Assembly (NCBI GenBank): GCA_023954015.1
Contig: JAMLIS010000002.1
Span: forward strand, 344,054-408,053
Source: Burkholderiaceae bacterium
GTDB taxonomy: Bacteria > Pseudomonadota > Gammaproteobacteria > Burkholderiales > Burkholderiaceae_E
DNA length: 64,000 nt
Direction of reading: 5' to 3'
Below, in pieces: positions 55,601 to 64,000 of the stretch. Each line of letters opens with the position of its first letter. The first letter of the stretch is position 1. The translations under genes were made by a program, and so were the position numbers. The notes under the pieces were generated by a model that was given only the letters and a program-made list of their open reading frames with translations, did not search any database and was not told the DNA's origin.

Positions 55601-57339
55601 ACGGCAAGGTCGACCCGATCCAGGCCTCGGTGCTGCACCGGCGGCTGAAGTCGATCACCGAGGAGATGGGCTCGACGCTGCTGCGCACGACCCGCTCGCC
55701 GATCCTGAACGAGGCACGCGACTTCGTCACCGGACTGTACGACGCGCGCGGGCGCATGCTCGAGCAGACCGAATACATCCCGGTGCTCGCCTTCGCCTTG
55801 CAGCCCGCGTGCGAGCAGGTCATCGCGCACTTCGGCGACGACATCCACGAAGGCGACGTGATCCTGCACAACGACGTCTTCTCGGGCGGCAACCAGAACA
55901 ACGACGTAGCGGTGTTCCGGCCGATCTTCCGCGGCGGCAGGCTCTTCGCGTGGGCCGCGTGCAAGGGACACCAGGCCGACATCGGCGGCGCGCAGGCCGG
56001 CGGCTACAACCCCGAGGCGCGCGAGGTCTGGCAGGAAGCGCTGCGCATCCCGCCGCTGAAGGTGCACGAGCGCGGCAGGCTGCGCCGCGACGTCTGGCGG
56101 ATGGTCTTCGCGAACATCCGCTATCCGATCGTCGAGGAGGACATCAAGGCGCAGATCGGCGCCACGCGCATCGGCGAGCGCGCGATGCATGAACTGTTCG
56201 AGCGCTTCGACGAAGCGACCTTCGATGCGTGCATCGACTATCTGTTCGCCGCCTCCGAACGGATGGTCCGCCACGAGATCGCCGCGATACCCGACGGCGA
56301 CTACGAGGGCGAGAGCTGGGCGTTCTACGACGGCGTTCGCGACGGCTCGAAGATGCGCATCGCGCTCACCGTGCGCGTGGCCGGCGACGAGATCGTCTTC
56401 GACTTCAGCGGCTCCTCGCCGCAGACGCCCGGATTCGTCAACGCTCCGTATTCGGCGACGGCCTCGGCGCTACTGCTCACCTTCCTGATGTTGATCGACC
56501 CGCAGGTGCCGCACAACGCCGGCATCCTGCGCCCGATCCGCATCGTGAACCCGGAAGGCTCGTTCCTGAACGCCCGCTTTCCGGCCGCCACGACCTTCGG
56601 CAACTCGATCACCGGGCCGACCTCCGACGCGATCTTCCGGGCCTTCGCACAGGCGCTGCCGAAGATGGTGACGGCCGGCTGGAACCGGATGATGGGCTTC
56701 ACGATCACCGGGCGCGACCCGCGGCGCGATCGTCCCTACGTCGACATCCTGTTCCTCGCGCTGAAGGGCGGCTCCGGGGCGACCTTCGGCGCCGACGGCT
56801 ACGATCACATCGGGCTGATCAACTGCGCCGGCGGCATCCTCGCGCAGGACTACGAGATGTTCGAGCTGCACGACCCGCACCGACTCCTGCGCCACGAATA
56901 CGCGACCGACTCGGCGGGTGCCGGGTGCTGGCGCGGCGGACTCGGCGTGGAAACCGAGTTCGTCATCGACGGCGAAGACGTGACCGGCATCGCCTTCGGC
57001 GACGGCATCGACGAGCGGGCGCGCGCCTTCGGGCTGTTCGGCGGGCGCCCGGGCAGCGTGAACCGGCTCGAGATCGTGCAGCCCGACGGCACCCTGCGCC
57101 GCCCGAAATCCAAGGAAATCCTGCGCGGCATCCCGCGCGGGTCGGTGTACCGCCAGCACGCCGGCGGCGGTGGCGGATACGGTGATCCGCGCGAGCGGCC
57201 GGTGCAGAAGGTCGTCGACGACGTGCTCGACGGCGTGCTCAGCGTCGAGGCCGCATACGCCGACTACGGCGTCGTCGTCGACCCGGCGACCGGGACGCTG
57301 GACGAAGCGGCGACCGCCGGGCTGCGGAGCCGGCGGTGA
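55597..57339 (+). CDS. hyuB: Hydantoinase B/oxoprolinase-type subunit (HyuB), second copy
   Basis: A 580-residue HyuB-family protein: 'TTRSPILNEARDFVTGLYDA', 'GDVILHNDVFSGGNQNNDVAVFRPIF', 'KGHQADIGGAQAGGYNP', 'LKGGSGATFGADGYDHIGL' and 'HAGGGGGYGDPRE'. Partner of the preceding HyuA; paralogue of the protein at 25398. Its stop overlaps the GTG of the epimerase-like gene. Confidence 0.93.
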   Translation: MNGKVDPIQASVLHRRLKSITEEMGSTLLRTTRSPILNEARDFVTGLYDARGRMLEQTEYIPVLAFALQPACEQVIAHFGDDIHEGDVILHNDVFSGGNQNNDVAVFRPIFRGGRLFAWAACKGHQADIGGAQAGGYNPEAREVWQEALRIPPLKVHERGRLRRDVWRMVFANIRYPIVEEDIKAQIGATRIGERAMHELFERFDEATFDACIDYLFAASERMVRHEIAAIPDGDYEGESWAFYDGVRDGSKMRIALTVRVAGDEIVFDFSGSSPQTPGFVNAPYSATASALLLTFLMLIDPQVPHNAGILRPIRIVNPEGSFLNARFPAATTFGNSITGPTSDAIFRAFAQALPKMVTAGWNRMMGFTITGRDPRRDRPYVDILFLALKGGSGATFGADGYDHIGLINCAGGILAQDYEMFELHDPHRLLRHEYATDSAGAGCWRGGLGVETEFVIDGEDVTGIAFGDGIDERARAFGLFGGRPGSVNRLEIVQPDGTLRRPKSKEILRGIPRGSVYRQHAGGGGGYGDPRERPVQKVVDDVLDGVLSVEAAYADYGVVVDPATGTLDEAATAGLRSRR

Positions 57340-57755
57340 AGCTTCCCCGCATCGACCACATCGGCATCGTCGTCGACGACCTGGAAGCTTCGATCGCTTC
57401 GATGCAGCGGATGCTGCGCGGTGCGGCGCTCGTGCGGCGCTCGATACCCGATGCCGGCCTGGAGGTCGCCGAGTTCACCGCCGCGAACGTCGTCGTCGAA
57501 CTGCTGAAGTACACCGACGACGGCGACGGCTTCGGGCGCACCGTGATGGGAGCGGCCACCGGCGTGAACCACCTGTCGCTCGCCGTCGACGACCTCGACG
57601 GCGCACTCGCCGCGCTGCGCGAGGAAGGCGTCGTGCCTGTCGACGGATTCCCGCGCCGCGGCGCGCACGGTCGCGTCGCTTTCCTGCCGCGCGACGCGGA
57701 CACCGGTCTGCTGTTCGAATTGTGCGAGTCCGACCTGCCCCAGGCCGAGCGATGA
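57336..57755 (+). CDS. VOC-fold protein, methylmalonyl-CoA epimerase-like
   Basis: A 139-residue vicinal-oxygen-chelate protein. 'RIDHIGIVVDDLEASIASMQRML' and 'VNHLSLAVDDLDGALAALREEG' give the two metal-binding His positions, and 'DTGLLFELCE' the Glu, in the order seen in methylmalonyl-CoA epimerase. That enzyme swaps the 2R/2S forms of methylmalonyl-CoA before the mutase step. GTG start overlapping the hyuB stop. Together with the mutase and MeaB it suggests a 2-carboxyacyl-CoA intermediate. Confidence 0.8.
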   Translation: MKLPRIDHIGIVVDDLEASIASMQRMLRGAALVRRSIPDAGLEVAEFTAANVVVELLKYTDDGDGFGRTVMGAATGVNHLSLAVDDLDGALAALREEGVVPVDGFPRRGAHGRVAFLPRDADTGLLFELCESDLPQAER

Positions 57756-59191
57756 ACGCCGATGCGCAGCGCTCGCCCGCTTCCGGGGGCGATCGCGACG
57801 GGCGCGAACGGCGCCTGTGGAACGAGCGCGTCGAGGCGATGCCGCGCGAGACGCTGCGCGCGCTGCAGTGGGAGCGGCTGCAGCGGCAGATGCGCTACGA
57901 CTTCGCGCGCTCGCCGTTCCTGCGCGCGAAGTTCGAGGCGATCGGCGCGACGCCCGACGACGTGCGCAGCTTCGACGACTTCGCGCGCATTCCCGTCACC
58001 ACGAAGGACGAGCACCGGCGCGCGCAGCAGGAATCGATCGACCGTCACGGCGATCCCTTCGCGCTGCTCGCCTGCGCGCGCCCCGACGAGATCGTTCGCA
58101 TCAACGCGACCTCCGGCACGACCGGAACGCCGACGCTGTACACGCTCACCGCACACGACGTGGGGGTCGTCAACGAGATGCACGCGCGCAAGTACTGGCG
58201 CGCCGGCATCCGCCCGGGACACGTGATGCTGCAGGCGCTGTCGCTGAGCATGTTCACCGGCGGCCTGCCGCTGTCGCAGGGAATCATGCACCTGGGCGCC
58301 TGCGTCGTACCGGTGGGCATCGAGGGCGGCACGCAGCGCGTCGTCGACATCGCGCGCATCACGCGGCCGCACGCGATCGTCGCCACGCCGTCGTTCGGCC
58401 GCTACCTGATCGAGGAAGCGCCCCGCCTCACCGGCCGCCCCGCGCGCGATCTCGGCCTGCGCTGGTTCTTCTGCGCGGGCGAAGGCGGAGGCAGCGACCC
58501 GGCGATCCGCGGCACGCTCGCCGAAGGTTTCGGCGCGAAAGTCTTCGACCACACCGGCGGCGGGCACGCCTTCCACGGCATCTCGTGCGAAGCGTCCGAC
58601 GAAGGCGGCGAAGGCATGCACTTTGTCTCGGAGGATCACTGCCTGCTCGAGCTCGTCGAACCGGAAACGAAGGCGCCGATCGAACTCGCGCACCGGGCGA
58701 TCGGCGAGATGGTGTTCACCTTCCTCGACTGGCGCGGCGGCCCCTTCCTGCGCTACGCGCTCGGCGACCTGCTGCAGGTCTACACCGAACCGTGCCGCTG
58801 CGGGCTGCCGGGAATCCGCTTCGCGATCCTCGGCCGCACCGACGACATGCTCAGCGTCAAGGGCGTGAACGTCTATCCGCAGGCGATCGCCAACGAGATC
58901 TTCCGCTTCCACCCGCGTTTGACCGGAGCCTTCCGCATCGTGCTCGATGGGCCCGGCCCGCAGGTCAGAGCGCCGCTGCGCATCCGGCTCGAGCACGCGG
59001 GGCTCGACGGCGCAGCGCTCGCCGCGCTCGAACGCGAGCTGCTCGCGCAGTTCCGCGACCGGCTTCGGATCCGTCCTGCCTTCGAGTGGCTCGCGCCCGG
59101 GACGCTGCCGCGCGAGGCCGGAAAGACGAAGCACATCCAGATCGAAGGACAACGAGGAGACGACGATGGACATGCGACTGCGCGGCCGTAG
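57752..59191 (+). CDS. Phenylacetate-CoA ligase-like (PaaK family) AMP-forming ligase
   Basis: A 479-residue PaaK-type ligase. It has the N-terminal family block 'LQWERLQRQMRYDFARSPFLRAKFE', P-loop 'ATSGTTGTPTLYTLT', 'GRTDDMLSVKGVNVYPQAI' and C-terminal Lys in 'REAGKTKHIQI'. The motif 'EPCRCGLPG' is typical of PaaK-like enzymes. It activates an aromatic or other carboxylate to its CoA ester. ATG overlaps the epimerase stop; its 3' end overlaps the SDR gene by 26 bp. Confidence 0.9.
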   Translation: MNADAQRSPASGGDRDGRERRLWNERVEAMPRETLRALQWERLQRQMRYDFARSPFLRAKFEAIGATPDDVRSFDDFARIPVTTKDEHRRAQQESIDRHGDPFALLACARPDEIVRINATSGTTGTPTLYTLTAHDVGVVNEMHARKYWRAGIRPGHVMLQALSLSMFTGGLPLSQGIMHLGACVVPVGIEGGTQRVVDIARITRPHAIVATPSFGRYLIEEAPRLTGRPARDLGLRWFFCAGEGGGSDPAIRGTLAEGFGAKVFDHTGGGHAFHGISCEASDEGGEGMHFVSEDHCLLELVEPETKAPIELAHRAIGEMVFTFLDWRGGPFLRYALGDLLQVYTEPCRCGLPGIRFAILGRTDDMLSVKGVNVYPQAIANEIFRFHPRLTGAFRIVLDGPGPQVRAPLRIRLEHAGLDGAALAALERELLAQFRDRLRIRPAFEWLAPGTLPREAGKTKHIQIEGQRGDDDGHATARP

Positions 59192-59948
59192 CGCGCTCGT
59201 CACCGGCGGATCGAAGGGAATCGGCCTTTGCATCGCGAGCATGCTGGCCGACGAGGGCTGCCACCTGCACCTCGTCGCCCGATCGCGAGCCGAACTGACG
59301 GAAGCCGCCGCGCGCATCGGCGAGCGCGCGGCAGTGCGCGTGCAGGTGCATCCGATGGATCTTTCGCAGCGCGGCTGCGCCGCGACGCTCGCGCAACAGT
59401 GCGGCGACGTGGACATCCTGGTCAACAACGCCGGCTCGACCCCACGCGGCACGATCGAGGAGATCGACGACGAACGCTGGCGCGCCGCCTTCGACCTGAA
59501 GGTGTTCGGCTATATCGACATGTGCCGGCACTTCTTCCCGCGGATGAAGGCGCGCCGCAGCGGCGTCATCGTCAACATCCTCGGCAACGGCGGCGAGCGC
59601 GTCGACGCGGGTTACATCGCCGGCGCCGCCTGCAATGCCTCGCTGATGGCCTTCACGCGCGCACTCGGCGGAAGCAGCGCCGACTTCGGCGTTCGCGTCG
59701 TCGGCGTGAACCCCGGGCCGGTCGCCACCGAACGCCTCGTCGGGCTGATGCGCAAGGAGGCGACGACGAAGCTGGGCGACGCCGAGCGCTGGGCGGAACT
59801 GGGCGAGGGCTTTCCGTTCGGACGCGCGGCCACCGTCGAGGAGATCGCATCGACCGTGGTACTGCTCGCCTCGGATCGTTCCTCGTACACGACCGGAACG
59901 ATCGTGACGATCGACGGGGGGATGGCGAACCGGGGTTCGCTGATCTGA
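59166..59948 (+). CDS. Short-chain dehydrogenase/reductase with degenerate catalytic motif
   Basis: A 260-residue classical-length SDR with NAD-binding 'VTGGSKGIG' (13-20), 'VDILVNNAGS' and C-terminal 'TTGTIVTIDGG'. The active site is unusual: Tyr150 is present but the Lys four residues later is Ala154 ('GYIAGAACN'), and the usual Ser of 'NISS' is replaced in 'NILGNGGE'. It may bind NAD(P) without classical chemistry or use a different catalytic arrangement. GAGGAGACG precedes the ATG. Co-transcribed with the ligase. Confidence 0.88.
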   Translation: MDMRLRGRSALVTGGSKGIGLCIASMLADEGCHLHLVARSRAELTEAAARIGERAAVRVQVHPMDLSQRGCAATLAQQCGDVDILVNNAGSTPRGTIEEIDDERWRAAFDLKVFGYIDMCRHFFPRMKARRSGVIVNILGNGGERVDAGYIAGAACNASLMAFTRALGGSSADFGVRVVGVNPGPVATERLVGLMRKEATTKLGDAERWAELGEGFPFGRAATVEEIASTVVLLASDRSSYTTGTIVTIDGGMANRGSLI

Positions 59949-59990
59949 TCGCCGTACCGAGCCGACCGACACGAGAGCCGGACCGCGAAA

Positions 59991-61523
59991 ATGATCGAGA
60001 CCGACGAATACACCCGATACCCCAGCGTCGTGCACATGCTCGACGAAGCCGCGCGCATCGCGCCCCGGCGCGAAGCCCTGGTCTGCGGCAACGAACGCCT
60101 GAGCTACGAGGAATATCTCCGCTGCGTGGCCGCGTTCGCCGGCGAACTGATCGCGCTCGGCGCCGCCGGCGAGCGCGTGGCGATCGTGCTCGGCAACTCG
60201 GTCGACGCGTGCATCGCGCTGTTCGGTGCGCACGCGGCACGCGCGCAGGCGGTGCCGCTGAATCCGCTCTACACCGAGCACGAGCTGCGCCCGCTCTTCG
60301 CCGACGCGCAACTGCACGCGGTCGTCTACGCGAACGAGCACGCGCAACGCGTCGAGGCACTGGCCGACGAATTCGGCATCGTGCACCGCTTTCGCATCGG
60401 CGACGCGCACCGGCGGCTCGTTGCGCGGCGCGACGAGGCAACGGCCACGCTGCCCCGGCCGTTTCCCCGCGCGGAAGAGCTGGCCACGCTGCAATACACC
60501 GGCGGAACGACCGGCCGCTCGAAAGGAGTGAACCTGCTGCACGGGGCCGTCGCGACCAACATCCTGCAGCGCGAGGCGCTGCTGCCCACGCAACGCGACG
60601 ACGAGCGGCTGCTGTGCGTGATGCCGCTCTTTCACGTGTATGCCGCCTCGATGTGCCTGCACAACATGGCGCACGCGCGCGGAACGCTGGTGATCCTGCC
60701 GCGCTACACGCCCGAGGCGGTGTTCGATGCGCTCGCACGCGAGCGCATCACCATCTTCGCCGGCAGCCCGACGCTGTTCACCGGACTGCTGAACCACGCG
60801 GCCTTCTCGCGCGGGTTCTTCACCACGCTTCGCCTGTCGTATTCCGGTTCGGCCGCGCTTCCCGAGGAGCTGCTGCGCCGCTGGGAGCAGGCCACCGGCG
60901 CGCCCGTGCTCGAAGGCTACGGCCAGTCCGAAGCCGGACCGGTCGTCAGCTTCAACCCGGTGCACGGCGTGCGCAAGCCGGGATCGGTCGGCGTTGCGCT
61001 GCCGCTCACCGAGGTGCAGATCGTCGAAGCCGACGACGCCTCGCGCGTGCTCGGCGTCGGCGAGAAAGGCGAGATCCGCGTCCGCGGGCCGCAGATCATG
61101 CTCGGCTACCGCAACCTGCCGGATGCGACCGCCGAGGCGCTGCGCGACGGCTGGCTGCACACCGGCGACATCGGCGAGTTCGACGCGGACGGCTACCTGT
61201 ACGTGCGCGACCGCAAGAAGGAGATGGCGAAGGTCTCGGGCTACAACGTGTTCCCGCGCGAGGTCGAGGAGACGCTGTACCGTCACCCGGCAGTGGCCGA
61301 AGCCGCGGTGGTCGCAGTGCCGGACGACTATCGCGGAGAGGCGATCCGCGCCTTCGTCGCGCTCGCACCCGGCGCAAGCGCGACGCCCGAGGCACTCGTC
61401 GAGCATTGCCGCGAGCAGCTCGCCCCGTACAAGATCCCGGCCCGCATCGTGCTCGTCGATGCGCTGCCGAAGACGGTGGTCGGCAAGATCGACAAGCTGC
61501 GGTTGCGCAGCGAGGCGCGCTGA
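59991..61523 (+). CDS. AMP-forming acyl-CoA ligase
   Basis: A 510-residue ANL ligase: 'QYTGGTTGRSKGVNL', 'EGYGQSEAGPV', 'GWLHTGDIGEFDADGYLYV' with 'DRKKEMAKVSGYNVFPREVEE', and C-terminal Lys 'PKTVVGKIDKLRLR'. The closest architecture is that of long/medium-chain acyl-CoA synthetases. It follows the SDR by 42 bp. Its TGA stop is the outermost part of the left arm of the large palindrome. Confidence 0.92.
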   Translation: MIETDEYTRYPSVVHMLDEAARIAPRREALVCGNERLSYEEYLRCVAAFAGELIALGAAGERVAIVLGNSVDACIALFGAHAARAQAVPLNPLYTEHELRPLFADAQLHAVVYANEHAQRVEALADEFGIVHRFRIGDAHRRLVARRDEATATLPRPFPRAEELATLQYTGGTTGRSKGVNLLHGAVATNILQREALLPTQRDDERLLCVMPLFHVYAASMCLHNMAHARGTLVILPRYTPEAVFDALARERITIFAGSPTLFTGLLNHAAFSRGFFTTLRLSYSGSAALPEELLRRWEQATGAPVLEGYGQSEAGPVVSFNPVHGVRKPGSVGVALPLTEVQIVEADDASRVLGVGEKGEIRVRGPQIMLGYRNLPDATAEALRDGWLHTGDIGEFDADGYLYVRDRKKEMAKVSGYNVFPREVEETLYRHPAVAEAAVVAVPDDYRGEAIRAFVALAPGASATPEALVEHCREQLAPYKIPARIVLVDALPKTVVGKIDKLRLRSEAR

Positions 61524-61838
61524 CCGGCGAGGCGAGGCGCGTTCGCTGCGGCTTCGGGCCCGGCGCCGAGCGGGGGGCTGCGCGCGGCGGGCCTCCGACT
61601 GCGGCGATCGGCGCTGCGCGCCGACTCCCCTGTGCTCCTCGCCTCGCGGTCGCGCGGCGAAACTCGCTTCGCGCGCTTCGCGCGCTGCGCTCGGACAGTC
61701 GCCGCGAGTCAGAGGTACGAAGCGCGCTTCGCGCGCCGACCGCGAGGCTGCGGTGCTCGGCGCCGCAGAAGTCGGCCCGCTGCGCGCAGCCCCCCGCTCG
61801 GCGCCGGGCCCGAAGCCGCAGCGAACGCGCCTCGCCGG

Positions 61839-61842
<4 letters not shown>
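61520..61842. repeat. Large imperfect palindrome between convergent genes
   Basis: The left arm begins CTGACCGGCGAGG at 61520 and the right arm ends with its complement at 61842. Each arm then continues with the same 48 bp in opposite orientation, interrupted by a single extra CGAGG in the left arm (about 61 matching bp). Weaker pairing extends toward the centre near 61681. The two flanking stop codons lie inside the outer ends of the arms. The 315 bp between the genes hold no credible gene. It may act as a bidirectional terminator or be a mobile/REP-like element. Confidence 0.85.
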
Positions 61843-63023
<1,181 letters not shown>

Positions 63024-63126
63024 CTTCGTTCTCCCTTTGCGTATTCCGCAATGATCGTCGAGGCGGCGCGGCAATGCCAGGCGCCGGACAGGTCACGCCA
63101 CGATTGCGGCGCAAGCGCGGCACGCG

Positions 63127-64000
63127 TCACGATGCACCGGCCCCCGCCTTGTCGTGCCCGCGCTGCAACGCCGGCTGGCGGAACGCAAGCACCGCGCCCA
63201 GCGCGAGCGCGAGCGCCGAGAAGCCCAGGCCGCGCTGCAGGCCGCCGGCCGCGTCGGCGATCCAGCCGACGACGCTCGGGCCGACGATCTGGCCGAAGGC
63301 GAAGACGATGGTGAACGCGGCGATGCCGCCGGCCCACAGCGGCGCCGGGAGGTTGTGACGCACGAGCGCGGTCGTCGACGCCACCAGCGACAGGAAGACG
63401 CTGCCGAAGAGCGCACCCGAGACGAACACGGCAACCGGGTGCGCGCTGAACACCGGCAGCGCGGTGGCAACGGCGAGCAGCGCATTGAGCAGCCCGAGCG
63501 CCTCGCCCCCGCGCGCACGCTGCAGCAGCCCCGCCCACAGCCACGACGACGCGACGACGCCGACGCCGAGCAGCACGAAGAACGCAAGCGTCTGCCCATG
63601 GCCGAGCCCCTGCTCGCGCAGCAGCGCGATGACGAAGGTCATGTAGCCGATGTAGCCGATGCCGAACATGAAGTAGCCGGCCAGTCCGAAAGAGAACGGG
63701 CGCCACTCGAAGCCGCGATGCTCCGGGCCGTGCGCCACCGGTTTCGCCGCGAGCGGGCGCGTGGGCGACGACATCGCGAAGGTGGCCAGCCCGGCCGCGA
63801 CACCGAGCGCGACCCAGGCCCCTTGCCAGGCGTGCGGCGCACCGAGCCCGAGCAGCGGCGGAACGAGCAGCGCCGACGCCACGATGCCCAGGCCGGTGCC
63901 GCCGTAGTAGACGCCGAGCAACAGCCCCGCACGCGACGCGTGCGCCGCAGCGAGCCGGGCGGCGAGCACGCCGCCCGAGACGAACAGCGCCGCGCTCGCC
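63127..64000 (-). CDS. MFS transporter of the YbfB/YjiJ type (N-terminus beyond window edge)
   Basis: An open frame from the right edge to the TGA at 63127, 290 residues visible. At least eight hydrophobic segments are seen, with 'LLLGVYYGGTGLGIVASALLVPPLL', 'FGLAGYFMFGIGYIGYMTFVIALL' and 'AAFTIVFAFGQIVGPSVVGWIAD', features of YbfB/YjiJ-like MFS proteins of unknown substrate. The N-terminal roughly 100 residues lie outside. It precedes the meaB-xdhC fusion on the same strand by 103 bp and may share its transcript. Confidence 0.85.
   Translation of the reverse strand, partial: ASAALFVSGGVLAARLAAAHASRAGLLLGVYYGGTGLGIVASALLVPPLLGLGAPHAWQGAWVALGVAAGLATFAMSSPTRPLAAKPVAHGPEHRGFEWRPFSFGLAGYFMFGIGYIGYMTFVIALLREQGLGHGQTLAFFVLLGVGVVASSWLWAGLLQRARGGEALGLLNALLAVATALPVFSAHPVAVFVSGALFGSVFLSLVASTTALVRHNLPAPLWAGGIAAFTIVFAFGQIVGPSVVGWIADAAGGLQRGLGFSALALALGAVLAFRQPALQRGHDKAGAGAS

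Noticed and set aside
61524..61838. Open frames running through the palindrome on both strands that share Arg-rich peptides
   Set aside because: The shared peptides come from the inverted repeat itself; there is no ribosome site or family similarity.

Overview
The window is high-GC, gene-dense chromosomal DNA of the kind found in aromatic-degrading Betaproteobacteria, most likely Burkholderiales or a relative. That rests on the orphan Bug/TTT receptor, many branched-chain-amino-acid-type (HAAT) ABC systems, a PobA-type hydroxylase, an NnrS protein and heavy use of ATGA/GTGA gene overlaps. The genus cannot be told from the sequence. No rRNA, tRNA, CRISPR array, transposase or integrase was seen.

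Layout: (1) 1-5.5 kb, minus strand: a LysR regulator followed by a complete HAAT importer (receptor, LivG, LivF, LivH, LivM; LivM runs off the left edge), with a good sigma70 promoter at 4502-4530. (2) 5.6-11 kb, plus strand: a cupin/VanB-type reductase fusion, a second HAAT receptor, a PaaG-like enoyl-CoA hydratase/isomerase, an isochorismatase-like hydrolase and 4-hydroxybenzoate 3-monooxygenase, which points to aromatic acid catabolism. (3) 11-19.4 kb: an MFS transporter, nitronate monooxygenase, a carbamoyltransferase / glycosyltransferase / UDP-glucuronate decarboxylase group, a YihY-family membrane protein, an AhpD-like protein and a small exported protein. (4) 19.45-19.81 kb: a non-coding stretch with a G21/G11/C10 homopolymer block and 15-bp tandem repeats, possibly a sequencing or assembly artefact.

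(5) 19.8-45.7 kb: an almost unbroken train of coupled genes. A GntR regulator leads thiolase, acyl-CoA ligase, HyuA/HyuB, acyl-CoA dehydrogenase, a two-piece B12-dependent acyl-CoA mutase, a three-subunit molybdenum hydroxylase, a MoaD-like protein and a class III CoA-transferase. A second block starts behind a twin-palindrome operator: octopine-dehydrogenase-like protein, 3-hydroxyacyl-CoA dehydrogenase, a full HAAT importer with a LivM-LivG fusion, a dehydrogenase/enoyl-CoA hydratase fusion and a Bug receptor. (6) 45.7-52.8 kb: a zinc-type alcohol dehydrogenase, a third HAAT system (again LivM-LivG fused, no LivF), NnrS and an XdhC Rossmann-domain protein. (7) 52.8-63 kb: a TetR regulator divergent from a second HyuA/HyuB pair, a methylmalonyl-CoA-epimerase-like protein, two acyl/aryl-CoA ligases and an unusual SDR, closing with a convergent gene fusing the mutase chaperone GTPase MeaB to the XdhC/CoxI domain used in molybdenum hydroxylase maturation. 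A large imperfect palindrome separates the last two. A partial MFS transporter fills the right edge.

Taken together, 19.8-63 kb looks like one catabolic system whose substrate is unknown. It would import an acid or lactam/ketone-type compound, use ATP-dependent HyuAB enzymes and a Mo hydroxylase, form CoA esters, rearrange a carboxylated acyl-CoA with a B12 mutase, and finish by beta-oxidation. The same TGGTACCA twin operator occurs 18 kb apart in front of both halves, and the MeaB-XdhC fusion joins the maturation of the two cofactor enzymes. Both support a single functional unit.
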